Source: JAEXNA01 sp037189585 (lineage in GTDB: Bacteria > Vulcanimicrobiota > Xenobia > Xenobiales > JADMJV01). From it: DNA of 64,000 nucleotides. The position numbers and the translations under genes are program-made. Where the stretch lies: positions 248,001 through 312,000 of the forward strand of contig JBBCJA010000013.1 in assembly GCA_037189585.1 (NCBI GenBank), read 5' to 3'. Under the pieces are notes generated by a model, which worked only from the letters and a program-made list of their open reading frames with translations, did not search any database and was not told the DNA's origin. Below are positions 42,107 to 50,561 of the stretch, piece after piece; position 1 is the first letter of the stretch; the number at the start of each line of letters is the position of its first letter.

Positions 42107-42690
42107 GGCTGCAGCTCCTCGGGAGTGGAGGCGCGGATTTTCGCCCGCGCGTGATGGACGCGACGAAAAAGGCAGCTCCAGGTTAACAGAACTAAAACCC
42201 CGAGCGGCCAAAAAGGTAAGGGCTGGAACCAATAGGCGAGGGCTATCAGTACGGCTCGGTCGGGATAGTCTCCCCAGCCCGGCCAGTCTCGGTTGTCCAT
42301 CAAGCAGACCAGAGCGCAGCGTGCTTTGGCGAAAGATACGAGACATCCGCCGGCCAGAGACAGTAGAACCAGGTTGGGTGCCAGGGGAAGAAGCCCGAAC
42401 AACAAGACGCATTCGCAGATTCGATCCCCCATCGCATCGAGGTAGTTTCCCTCGGGGGATTCCTCTCCACTCTCGCGGGCGACTTCGCCGTCAGCGAGAT
42501 CGGTCAGTAAACTTGAGGCCGCGAGCCAAAAAGAAAGCTGCGTCTCTCCCGCGCGGGCCGCGCCCGCCGCCGCCAAAGCGAGGATGATTCCCAACACGCC
42601 AACCTGGAACGGGCCTAGCCCTAGACGGAGAAAAGGCCAGGCGAGCAAGCGTTTCAAGGGCCCGATGACCGGGCGCAGATGACTCAACAT
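42073..42690 (-). CDS. CDP-alcohol phosphatidyltransferase family protein
   Basis: 205 aa. The complete family motif D-x2-D-G-x2-A-R-x8-G-x3-D-x3-D is seen in DLADGEVAR followed eight residues later by GNYLDAMGD. About six hydrophobic helices surround it. These membrane enzymes join a CDP-activated lipid or polyol to an alcohol acceptor, as in phosphatidylglycerophosphate or inositol-phosphate synthases. The acceptor cannot be deduced. It begins 6 bp after the DUF2071 gene and is likely co-transcribed with it. It overlaps the ctaG 3' end. Confidence 0.88.
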   Translation of the reverse strand: MLSHLRPVIGPLKRLLAWPFLRLGLGPFQVGVLGIILALAAAGAARAGETQLSFWLAASSLLTDLADGEVARESGEESPEGNYLDAMGDRICECVLLFGLLPLAPNLVLLSLAGGCLVSFAKARCALVCLMDNRDWPGWGDYPDRAVLIALAYWFQPLPFWPLGVLVLLTWSCLFRRVHHARAKIRASTPEELQPYLRCSDQYQR

Positions 42691-42696
42691 CGGAAA

Positions 42697-43434
42697 TCAG
42701 GAAAAGTGGGGACGCGCCACGTCCACCGCGGGATAGACCTCGACCTCCGAGCCTATGGCATGAAAAGCAGTGTCGGGTTGGGCCTCCCTCAGTGTTCGCG
42801 CCCACATTGGTCCGTAGAGCGATAACCAGTCGATGTCGTGAGAGGCCTCGTGAAGATCGCGAAAGAGCCAGCGGGGGTGGGAAACGTGATAGCGGTTGAG
42901 ACTACCGTCGTGACCTAAACCGAAGCCCCACTCTTGCTGGGTAAACCAGTCGGCCCATTCGCCGGCGCGAGAGGCGCTGGTGCCAGGTCCGACTCGCACC
43001 TCGACCTGGCTTGCGCGGCCCTGCCAGGAAAGTCTGGTGACCTGCGTCTGGCTGCCGTCGTCGTGACTGGTGACCGTGCGCTGCATCGGGCAGGCGGAGT
43101 AAGGCTCGTTGTAGGCCATTCGGGCGATCAGGGCGGGGAGACGGCCGGGTATCAGCTCCTTAACGAACATCACTCCACGCCGTCCAGCTTCCTCACATTT
43201 GACGTAAACACGAAGGTTGAATTCAGGAAACCTGGTGTATCCGGGCCAGGGAACTCCGGCTACTCGAATGTTTTCGAAATCAAAGGCGACCAAACTGGCG
43301 AACGCGGCCCCATCTCTGGTGTCTGGGACCAGACCGGTTGGAAGGGTGCTGGCCAGCATGATCGGATCCAGGCGGAAGTTGAGCAAAGTCAGCTCTTTCC
43401 AGTCCGCGGTTAAAAACGGAATGTTGGTCTTCAT
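42697..43434 (-). CDS. DUF2071 (YqjF-like) protein
   Basis: 245 aa from ATG 43434 (MKTNIPFLTADWKELTLLNF). The pattern W-x-x-L-x-x-L-N-F-x-[LV]-x-P with THR/LP (TLPTGLVPDTRDGAAFASLV), then the G-x-x-Y-x-x-F-x-E-F-N-L-R-V-Y-V-K core, is the DUF2071 signature. The fold is related to acetoacetate decarboxylase. Function unknown. It is divergent from the UlaG-like hydrolase (67 bp gap) and precedes the phosphatidyltransferase gene by 6 bp. Confidence 0.85.
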   Translation of the reverse strand: MKTNIPFLTADWKELTLLNFRLDPIMLASTLPTGLVPDTRDGAAFASLVAFDFENIRVAGVPWPGYTRFPEFNLRVYVKCEEAGRRGVMFVKELIPGRLPALIARMAYNEPYSACPMQRTVTSHDDGSQTQVTRLSWQGRASQVEVRVGPGTSASRAGEWADWFTQQEWGFGLGHDGSLNRYHVSHPRWLFRDLHEASHDIDWLSLYGPMWARTLREAQPDTAFHAIGSEVEVYPAVDVARPHFS

Positions 43435-43501
43435 TGACCGTAGGCTTTGCGATGAGACTGGAGGAATCCCTGTCGACCCCGCCAAGTGGGGCTCACGGAC
43501 G

Positions 43502-44167
43502 ATGCGAGTCGACTATTTAGCCCATAGCTGCTTTCTCTTGGAGAACTCGGGATTCCGCGTTCTTTTCGATCCTTACCCGACCGGTATCGGTTATCCGCCG
43601 CCCCGGGTTCACGACCCCAATCTGATCGTCGTCAGCCATGATCATTTCGATCACAACGCCGTCGACCAGGTCCCCGGGAGAGCCACTGTGGTTCGAGGCA
43701 TCGCCCGTCGAACCTACGGTCCCGTCACCGTCTCCGGCGCCATCGGTTGGCACGATGACGGCGAGGGGGCTGAGCCGGTCAGTTTGACTCTACTGGAGTG
43801 GTCCGGGCGTCGACTGGCCCACTTCGGCGACCTGGGTTGCCCATTGGATTCAGAGCAGGAAGCTATGTTTGAGGATGTCGACCTCCTTTTGCTCCCTTGC
43901 GGTGGGGATTTCACTCTCGATGGGGTTTCGGCGGCGCGGGTGGTGGAGAGGCTCCGCCCTAAGGTCGTGGTTCCGATGCACTACCAGACACCGTTTCTGC
44001 GCAAGGACAAGTTCCCTCACATGCAGACCGTGGACAGTTTCCTCTCGGCTTGCGCCAAGTTCGCGAAGGTGGTTCCGGAACGCTCGGGCGGGAGCGACCT
44101 CGAGCGATACTGGTCGCAAGCGGCAGCTGACCCAATCGTATTACACCTTCAACATCAGATGGCTTAG
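43502..44167 (+). CDS. metallo-beta-lactamase-fold hydrolase, UlaG-like
   Basis: 221 aa from ATG 43502 (MRVDYLAHSCFLLENSGFRV). The short UlaG-type MBL fold is shown by GHSCFLL-like start, the DPYPTGIGYPPP loop, the metal motif SHDHFDHNAV (HxHxDH), HFGDLGCPLD and the final VVPMHYQTPF. Such enzymes often hydrolyse phosphodiester or lactone bonds; the substrate is unknown. It lies 7 bp before the carboxyltransferase gene, so the two are probably co-transcribed. Confidence 0.9.
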   Translation: MRVDYLAHSCFLLENSGFRVLFDPYPTGIGYPPPRVHDPNLIVVSHDHFDHNAVDQVPGRATVVRGIARRTYGPVTVSGAIGWHDDGEGAEPVSLTLLEWSGRRLAHFGDLGCPLDSEQEAMFEDVDLLLLPCGGDFTLDGVSAARVVERLRPKVVVPMHYQTPFLRKDKFPHMQTVDSFLSACAKFAKVVPERSGGSDLERYWSQAAADPIVLHLQHQMA

Positions 44168-44174
44168 GACGTTC

Positions 44175-45728
44175 ATGGAGACATATCAAGATAAATTGGA
44201 ACGGCTTCACCGGCTCGGTCAAGAGAGCGCCCTGGGTGGGGGAGCCGATCGGCTGGAAAAACATCGGGCTAAAGGCAAGATGACGGCGCGAGAGCGAATC
44301 GAGGCTTTTCTCGATCCGGGGAGCTTCCGCGAACTCGATCGCTTCGTGACCCACCGCTGTCAGGATTTTGGCATGGCCGAGAAGACCTTTCTGGGTGACG
44401 GCGTGGTCACCGGTCACGGGACCGTCTATGGTCGACTGGTCTACGTTTTTGCTCAGGACTTCACCGTTTTCGGCGGAGCCCTGGGTGAAGCTCACGCTCA
44501 GAAAGTTTGCAAGATCATGGATCTCGCCGTGCAAAACGGGGCTCCGGTGATCGGTCTCAACGACTCGGGCGGCGCTCGTATTCAAGAGGGAGTGGAGTCA
44601 CTGGGGGGCTACGCCGAGATCTTCTATCGCAACACGCAGGCCTCTGGAGTTGTCCCTCAGATCTCCGTCATCTTAGGCCCCTGCGCCGGCGGAGCGGTCT
44701 ATTCTCCGGCTATCACCGACTTCGTCCTGATGGTGCGGGAGTCGTCCCACATGTTCATCACCGGGCCCGACGTGATCAAGACGGTGACCAATGAAGAGGT
44801 CACTTTCGAGGAGTTGGGTGGCGCCGACACCCACGCCTCCAAGTCCGGAGTCAACCACTTTACCTTCGATTCCGAGTCGCAGTGCTTACGCTTTCTGCGC
44901 GACTTTCTGCAATTTTTGCCTTCCAATAACCTCGACGATCCGCCTCTCGCTCCCACCTCGGACCCGGCCGACAGGCTGTGCCGGGGGCTTGAGGAGTTGG
45001 TTCCGGATAACCCCAACAAGCCTTACGATGTGACCAGGGTGATCGAGGAGATCGTCGACGACCAGCTCTTTGTTCCCGTTCAGACCGACTGGGCGGGCAA
45101 CATCGTGGTGGGCTTTGCCCGCTTGGAGGGTCGTTCGGTAGGAATCGTGGCCAACAATCCGATCGTCCTAGCCGGAGTGCTCGACATCGAGGCCTCTCAG
45201 AAAGCTGCTCGTTTCGTACGTTTTTGCGATGCTTTCAACATTCCGCTGGTCACCCTAGTCGACGTTCCCGGCTTTCTGCCCGGGGTCAAGCAAGAGCACG
45301 GCGGTATCATCCGTCACGGGGCCAAGCTTCTGTACGCCTACTGCGAGGCGACCGTACCCAAGGTCACCGTCATCTTGCGCAAAGCCTACGGAGGCGCTTA
45401 CGACGTGATGTGCTCCTCTCACATCCGCTCTGACGCGAACTTCTCCTGGCCGACCGGGGAGATCGCGGTGATGGGACCGCAAGGGGCAATCAACATCATC
45501 TTCCGGCGTGAACTGGCTGAGGCGGCCGACCCCGAAGCCAAAAGAGAAGAGCTGGTGGAAGACTACAAGCGCCGGTTCGCTTCGCCTTACGTGGCGGCGT
45601 CGCGCGGATTCCTCGACGACATCATCGAACCCAAGGACACCAGGGCTCGGCTGATCGATACGTTGAGGACTTTACGCGGCAAACGCGTCACTCCGCCATC
45701 CCGCAAGCACGGAAATATCCCCTTGTAG
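44175..45728 (+). CDS. acyl-CoA carboxylase carboxyltransferase subunit (PccB/MmdA-like)
   Basis: 517 aa from ATG 44175. Both halves of the crotonase-like carboxyltransferase are intact: ALGGGADRLEKHRAKGKMTARERIE, the acyl-CoA oxyanion site GLNDSGGARIQEGVESLGGY, and the biotin-side motifs LVDVPGFLPGVKQEHGGIIRHGAK and KAYGGAYDVMCSSH. This family includes propionyl-CoA carboxylase beta and the alpha subunit of sodium-pumping methylmalonyl-CoA decarboxylase. No biotin carboxylase, biotin carrier or membrane pump gene is in the window, so partner and direction remain open. It ends 7 bp from the convergent hydrolase gene. Confidence 0.93.
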   Translation: METYQDKLERLHRLGQESALGGGADRLEKHRAKGKMTARERIEAFLDPGSFRELDRFVTHRCQDFGMAEKTFLGDGVVTGHGTVYGRLVYVFAQDFTVFGGALGEAHAQKVCKIMDLAVQNGAPVIGLNDSGGARIQEGVESLGGYAEIFYRNTQASGVVPQISVILGPCAGGAVYSPAITDFVLMVRESSHMFITGPDVIKTVTNEEVTFEELGGADTHASKSGVNHFTFDSESQCLRFLRDFLQFLPSNNLDDPPLAPTSDPADRLCRGLEELVPDNPNKPYDVTRVIEEIVDDQLFVPVQTDWAGNIVVGFARLEGRSVGIVANNPIVLAGVLDIEASQKAARFVRFCDAFNIPLVTLVDVPGFLPGVKQEHGGIIRHGAKLLYAYCEATVPKVTVILRKAYGGAYDVMCSSHIRSDANFSWPTGEIAVMGPQGAINIIFRRELAEAADPEAKREELVEDYKRRFASPYVAASRGFLDDIIEPKDTRARLIDTLRTLRGKRVTPPSRKHGNIPL

Positions 45729-45735
45729 CTACGTG

Positions 45736-46521
45736 TTAGATCATACCGGGGGTGAGCGCGTCTAAAACGGCTCGGTTGAAAAGCTCGGGGGTTTCCAGCA
45801 TGCAGGCATGGCCGGTGCCACGGAGACGCTCGAGTTTGGCTCCTGGAATGGCTTCGGCAAGCTGTTGCCCGGAGGACGGTCGGACGAGGAGATCTCCTTC
45901 GGCCAGGAGTACCACTGTGTGAGATTGGATTCGATGGAGGTGCGGCGAACTGTCGAAGTCGCGAATGGCCGCGACCTGAGCCGCCACGCTGGTGGCATCG
46001 AGAGGGTAGGGGTGGGCCGCCAGAGCACTGTGGGCGGCTTCGAGATGTCCCGGACGGTCGAGAAATTCTTCCGTGTAGAGCCAGGGAAAAAGGGCGTTTC
46101 CGATATCGCGCGGCTGAGCCTGGCTAGCGGCGATGGTTGCGGCCCAACTTTCCAGGACCGCCAGGTTGCGAGCCCCGATTTTACTGAAGGTACAAGCCAG
46201 GAGTAGGCGGTCGACCCGCTGGGGATGCTCTATCGCGATGTGTTGAGCGATCGCTCCTCCCATAGAGTGACCCAACATGTGGACTTGGGTCAAATTGAGC
46301 GTGTCGAGCAGTTCTAGGACATCCTGGGCCATCGAGGCGACAGAATAGGGTCCCGGAGGTTTGGGGCTTCTGCCTACACCGCGATTGTCAAAAGTGATCA
46401 ATCGAAACTCCTGGGATAACGCCTCCTTCTGAAAGGTCCAGGAGATTTCGTCGCTGGCTAATCCGGCGATGAGCAGCAGGGGAGGCTTTTCCGTCGACGT
46501 GTCTTCGAAGTAGAGTTTCAT
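45736..46521 (-). CDS. alpha/beta hydrolase
   Basis: 261 aa. The oxyanion strand LLLIAGLASDEISWTFQ, the FDNRGVGRSPKP loop, the nucleophile elbow LGHSMGGAIAQ (Ser), the Asp region LLAEGDLLVRPSSGQQ and the final GTGHACMLETPELF with the catalytic His give a full triad. It resembles 3-oxoadipate enol-lactonase and related carboxylesterases. No signal peptide. Substrate unknown. It is separated from the upstream sod gene by a terminator hairpin. Confidence 0.9.
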   Translation of the reverse strand: MKLYFEDTSTEKPPLLLIAGLASDEISWTFQKEALSQEFRLITFDNRGVGRSPKPPGPYSVASMAQDVLELLDTLNLTQVHMLGHSMGGAIAQHIAIEHPQRVDRLLLACTFSKIGARNLAVLESWAATIAASQAQPRDIGNALFPWLYTEEFLDRPGHLEAAHSALAAHPYPLDATSVAAQVAAIRDFDSSPHLHRIQSHTVVLLAEGDLLVRPSSGQQLAEAIPGAKLERLRGTGHACMLETPELFNRAVLDALTPGMI

Positions 46522-46585
46522 TGGCTGAGCTTTCTCTTCAAGTTCGGTAATCCTCGGATTACGTTATGCTCCTTCTGGAATGAAA

Positions 46586-46612
46586 GAAGGTCCAGACAGC
46601 GTCTGGACCTTC
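46586..46612 (-). terminator. rho-independent terminator after the sod gene
   Basis: A perfect 12-bp stem (GAAGGTCCAGAC at 46586-46597, complement at 46601-46612) with a 3-nt loop. On the minus strand it is followed by TTTCATTCC. It lies 57 bp downstream of the superoxide dismutase stop and upstream of the hydrolase gene. Confidence 0.88.
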
Positions 46613-46668
46613 CGGCAAGTTTGCCATCAGTGCGGAGCCCGCTTTTAGGCTTGACGCGTCACTAGGGC

Positions 46669-47415
<747 letters not shown>

Positions 47416-47515
47416 ATGCTTGCCTTTCTTGAGAGCGGCGGAGCACGCCCTGCCGCCCTCCGGATATACAGACCCCCTACCTTTGGACAGTCAACCGGCT
47501 TTCCGGAGCGCGGTT

Positions 47516-47679
47516 CCTAGGCTCGGGTTTCGCACTTCTCTCGAAAGATTGGTTTTCGAGGCATTATTGTCGATAGGAACCCGAGTGCGGTGTACGATGG
47601 TACATAAGCGAGGGACGACAACGCGACAATGATGCCTCGGGAAGCAAGATTCGAGAGAAGTGCGAAATCCAAGCCTAGG
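47516..47679. repeat. 164-bp inverted-repeat element (MITE-like)
   Basis: The left arm 47516-47572 (57 nt) and the right arm 47624-47679 (56 nt) are inverted copies with about 48 paired positions. Perfect outer blocks are CCTAGGCT and TTTCGCACTTCTCTCGAA. Each arm ends in CCTAGG, so CTAG could be a target duplication. The 51-nt centre has a small palindrome (TGTAC-N4-GTACA) and no gene. The right end contains the TAG stop of the phosphofructokinase gene. It could be a non-autonomous mobile element or an oversized transcript hairpin. Confidence 0.75.
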
Positions 47680-48943
47680 CGGTCACGTAGGAGAACTCGG
47701 CTTTGAACTGGTCCGGGGTCAGGTTGACGATGTCGGCCAGACGCTTGAGCGCCGCGGGGTCTTCGAAGTCCGACCTCTCCAGGCGAATCATGTATTCTCG
47801 GGCGATTTGGAAAGAGAGCGAGTTGATATCGACTTCACGAACTCTGGTTTTACCCGTCGTGGGATCTTTAAGGTCCTCGAAGGTCAGCGGTACGAACTGT
47901 TCACGCTGAATCGAGATCATAGCGCCGGAGTTACCTTCCTCCAGGAATTTGACCGCGCCGAATCCGAGATTCCGGGTGTAGTCGATGTCGTAGGCGCACG
48001 GATCGATGCAGCGGAGCTCGTACCCGATCTCTTGATCCACGATGCGGGTTCCGATCCCCAGTTGATCCAGTCGTTGTTTGACCGAGAATTTCAATATATC
48101 GCTGAAATTAAGCTCGGCCAGTCGCAGGTGGCCGTGCTCGTCATGCTCGATCGACTGGTGCGAGGTGATCAGTTTGCGCAGCTCGTTCTCATCGAGAAAC
48201 TCCAGGAAGCCCTCGGCCACGATGGCCAATCCGTGAGGTTTCCCGGCAGCGCGCTTCTTGATGATGGAGCCCACGATCAAGTCGGTGATCAGCTTGAGAG
48301 AGATTTTCCCTTTGAACTCTTCAGGAATCAGAGTGAGGTTGGCCGAGCCGGACTTTCCGATACCCAGGGCCAGGTGTCCGGTCTTGCGTCCCATCGCCAC
48401 CACCACGAACCAGCGGCCGGTGGCCCGAGCATCGGCGATGAAGGTATTGACGGTACGAGCTCCCTCGGCTCGCGCGGTCTCGAAACCGAAGGTTCGGATA
48501 CCAGGGGGCAGAGGGAGATCGTTGTCGATGGTTTTGGGAACGTGGCAAAAGCGCAGGTCGTAGTCGAAGTGCTCTTTCGAGTATTCGGCGACCTTGGTGG
48601 CCGAAAAGAGGGTGTCGTCACCGCCGATGGTGACCAGGTGCGTGACTCCGATGGCTTTGAGGGTTTCCACCGCGTTGCGCAGATGCTCTTCCTGCTTGGT
48701 GGGATTGGCCCGAGAGGTGCGCAAGATGCTCCCCCCCAGACGATGGATGCGGGTAACCTTAGAGATGGAAAGCTCCTCGGTGTTCACGGTACCGGCCATC
48801 AGGTGCTTGTAGCCGTCGTAAATGCCGACGACGGAGTGGCCGCGTTTGCTGGCCTCGATGGTGACCGAGGAGATGACGGAATTGATTCCGGGGGCCGGAC
48901 CGCCGCCGACCAGGATGCCATAACGTTTTTTCTTGTCTGTCAT
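47675..48943 (-). CDS. 6-phosphofructokinase, residues of pyrophosphate-dependent type
   Basis: 422 aa. The PFK fold is clear: GGGPAPGINSVI at the N-terminus, TIGGDDTLFSA (107-111) and VPKTIDNDLPLP (136-142), then VVAMGRKTGHLALGIG. Two positions decide the phosphate donor in this family. ATP enzymes have GGDGS and PGTIDND; pyrophosphate enzymes have Asp and Lys there. This protein has D110 (GGDDT) and K137 (PKTIDND), so PPi is the likely donor and the reaction would be reversible. The chain is about 100 residues longer than E. coli PfkA. Its stop codon lies inside the inverted-repeat element. Confidence 0.9.
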   Translation of the reverse strand: MTDKKKRYGILVGGGPAPGINSVISSVTIEASKRGHSVVGIYDGYKHLMAGTVNTEELSISKVTRIHRLGGSILRTSRANPTKQEEHLRNAVETLKAIGVTHLVTIGGDDTLFSATKVAEYSKEHFDYDLRFCHVPKTIDNDLPLPPGIRTFGFETARAEGARTVNTFIADARATGRWFVVVAMGRKTGHLALGIGKSGSANLTLIPEEFKGKISLKLITDLIVGSIIKKRAAGKPHGLAIVAEGFLEFLDENELRKLITSHQSIEHDEHGHLRLAELNFSDILKFSVKQRLDQLGIGTRIVDQEIGYELRCIDPCAYDIDYTRNLGFGAVKFLEEGNSGAMISIQREQFVPLTFEDLKDPTTGKTRVREVDINSLSFQIAREYMIRLERSDFEDPAALKRLADIVNLTPDQFKAEFSYVTA

Positions 48944-48993
48944 GGGGCGCGGATTTCCGCGTGTTCTAAGGGAATCCTTTGACTTTTCTTCAT

Positions 48994-50256
48994 TTATGAC
49001 AGTCGTTTTAAGGCTTCAAGAACTCCCTGGGCGGCGCGCTCGAAGCTTTGTTCCCTCGCGGCTCGAGACGCTCCAGCGGAAAGGGCTTGGCGAAGTTGAT
49101 CGGCCTCGCCACCGAGGAGAAGCTCCAGTTCGCCCCACAGGCGCCTGACGAGTTCGGGTCCGGGTTTCACCAACCGGCCCGCGCTAGACGACACGGTGGC
49201 CCGTGTGCCAAAAGAGGAGACGGCGACCACGGGACATCCTTGTTGCATGGCTTCCAGTGTGGTCAATCCGTAGCTTTCGTGCAGTGAACAGACGACAAAA
49301 AGGTCGGCCGCGCGGTACCATCCCGCTTTCTCCAGTCCGCCGACATGACCGGGGAAAATGACGCGAGTCTTGAGTTTTCGAGCCAGTTTTTCTAGCTGTC
49401 GGGCGTGGGACGGACCTTGCATGAAGGCTGGGGCTCCAGCGATGACCACGGTGAGATTTCTGGGCGCTCGACCTTCCGATTCGGCCAGCGCCACGGCTTG
49501 CAGAAGACGATGTTGAGCTTTCTCGGGGGAGAGTCGGGAGAGGGTCAAAAGGAGCTGATGGCTTTCCGGGATGTCGCGGTCGGCGCGCAACTCCCGAGCC
49601 CTGGCCGCGATCTCTTCATCGGTGTAGGAGAGAGAAGGGGCACCCCAGCCGATCACCTCGGTCGGAGAACAGGCTTGCGGATAACTCTCCTTGAGAAGTT
49701 CCGCCGCCCCGTATGAAGGCACAAGGTTCAACTGCCCATGCCTCACCACACGCTGTTGTTTCTGAAACACTAGCTTCAAGACCTCAGGCCAGGGGAGTCT
49801 CTCCGCCTTGTCATAGGCCCAGGCTAAAGAGCGGGGAGAGATCAGGGAGGCGAGATAGAGGCGTGAAAAGATGTCCACCACGTCGACGTGAAAGATGGTC
49901 GCCAGGGAGATGTTCGCGTTGCGCAACGCCAGCACGTTGGGTCCCTCGGAGATATCGTGAGCCAGAACGACATCCGGTTTCTCGGTCAGGGCCAGTCGTG
50001 TGCTGGCTTTTTCGAAATCTTGGCAAAATCGAGCGTAGGCGAAGGTCGAGAGCGCGCTGGGAGCTTTCGGCGGGGCGGCGACTTGATAATATCGAGTCTT
50101 CGTGGGCGCGCGCGGGCCGGCCCCCACGGCCACCAGTTCGATCCCTTCGCGGCCCGACCACGCTTGGCACAGTCGCTCGAAGACAGCGGCGCCCCCCCCT
50201 AGGGGAACGTCCTCCGAGCCGAAACCGCCGTGGGCGGCTGTCATCAGAATCTTCAC
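48994..50256 (-). CDS. GT4-family glycosyltransferase
   Basis: 420 aa from GTG 50256. A GT-B enzyme: N-terminal Gly loop MTAAHGGFGSEDVPLGGGAAV, acceptor-side VVLAHDISEGPNVLAL and TIFHVDVVDIFSR, and the C-terminal nucleotide-sugar domain with LLLTLSRLSPEKAQHRLLQA, RVIFPGHVGGLEKAGWYRAAD and the retaining EX7E motif in SLHESYGLTTLEAMQQGCPVV. The sugar and acceptor are unknown. It is 50 bp upstream of the phosphofructokinase gene on the same strand. Divergent from the zinc-ribbon/GH26 genes. Confidence 0.92.
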   Translation of the reverse strand: MKILMTAAHGGFGSEDVPLGGGAAVFERLCQAWSGREGIELVAVGAGPRAPTKTRYYQVAAPPKAPSALSTFAYARFCQDFEKASTRLALTEKPDVVLAHDISEGPNVLALRNANISLATIFHVDVVDIFSRLYLASLISPRSLAWAYDKAERLPWPEVLKLVFQKQQRVVRHGQLNLVPSYGAAELLKESYPQACSPTEVIGWGAPSLSYTDEEIAARARELRADRDIPESHQLLLTLSRLSPEKAQHRLLQAVALAESEGRAPRNLTVVIAGAPAFMQGPSHARQLEKLARKLKTRVIFPGHVGGLEKAGWYRAADLFVVCSLHESYGLTTLEAMQQGCPVVAVSSFGTRATVSSSAGRLVKPGPELVRRLWGELELLLGGEADQLRQALSAGASRAAREQSFERAAQGVLEALKRLS

Positions 50257-50366
50257 CCCAACCGGTTCGTATCAGACTGGTCTCCTCCTTGAGACGGGAG
50301 GGAGAAGGGGAATCGTCGATCGGGAAAAATCATGCCGCCAGTTATCTGTAGGGAGGATGATGGATC

Positions 50367-50561
50367 GTGCAAGATTTTATCGCAAAGGTCAGTGGGGAAC
50401 ATAACGACTTGGACTGCCCTGTCTGCAAAAAGCGAGAGTGGGCAACTCTCCCGCTACAGGGGAAGCTTCCCGTCGGTGAGGGGTCACAGTCGCTCGGCGT
50501 CGCCGTCAAGGTGTGCACCAACTGTCACTTTGGACGTTTCTTCGTTCAGTTCTCGAAGTAG
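50367..50561 (+). CDS. small zinc-ribbon protein
   Basis: 64 aa from GTG 50367; GGGAGG lies 10 nt upstream. Two CxxC knuckles (CPVCKKREW and VCTNCHFGRFF) separated by about 35 residues match a widespread family of short zinc-ribbon proteins whose role is unknown. The conserved Trp after the first knuckle and the aromatic end support a real gene. It overlaps the preferred start of the GH26-like gene by 32 bp in another frame. Confidence 0.72.
   Translation: MQDFIAKVSGEHNDLDCPVCKKREWATLPLQGKLPVGEGSQSLGVAVKVCTNCHFGRFFVQFSK

Noticed and set aside
47660..48982. A 440-codon open frame on the plus strand opposite the phosphofructokinase gene
   Set aside because: It mirrors a clearly functional PFK and shows no motif of its own; it arises from the codon bias of the opposite strand.
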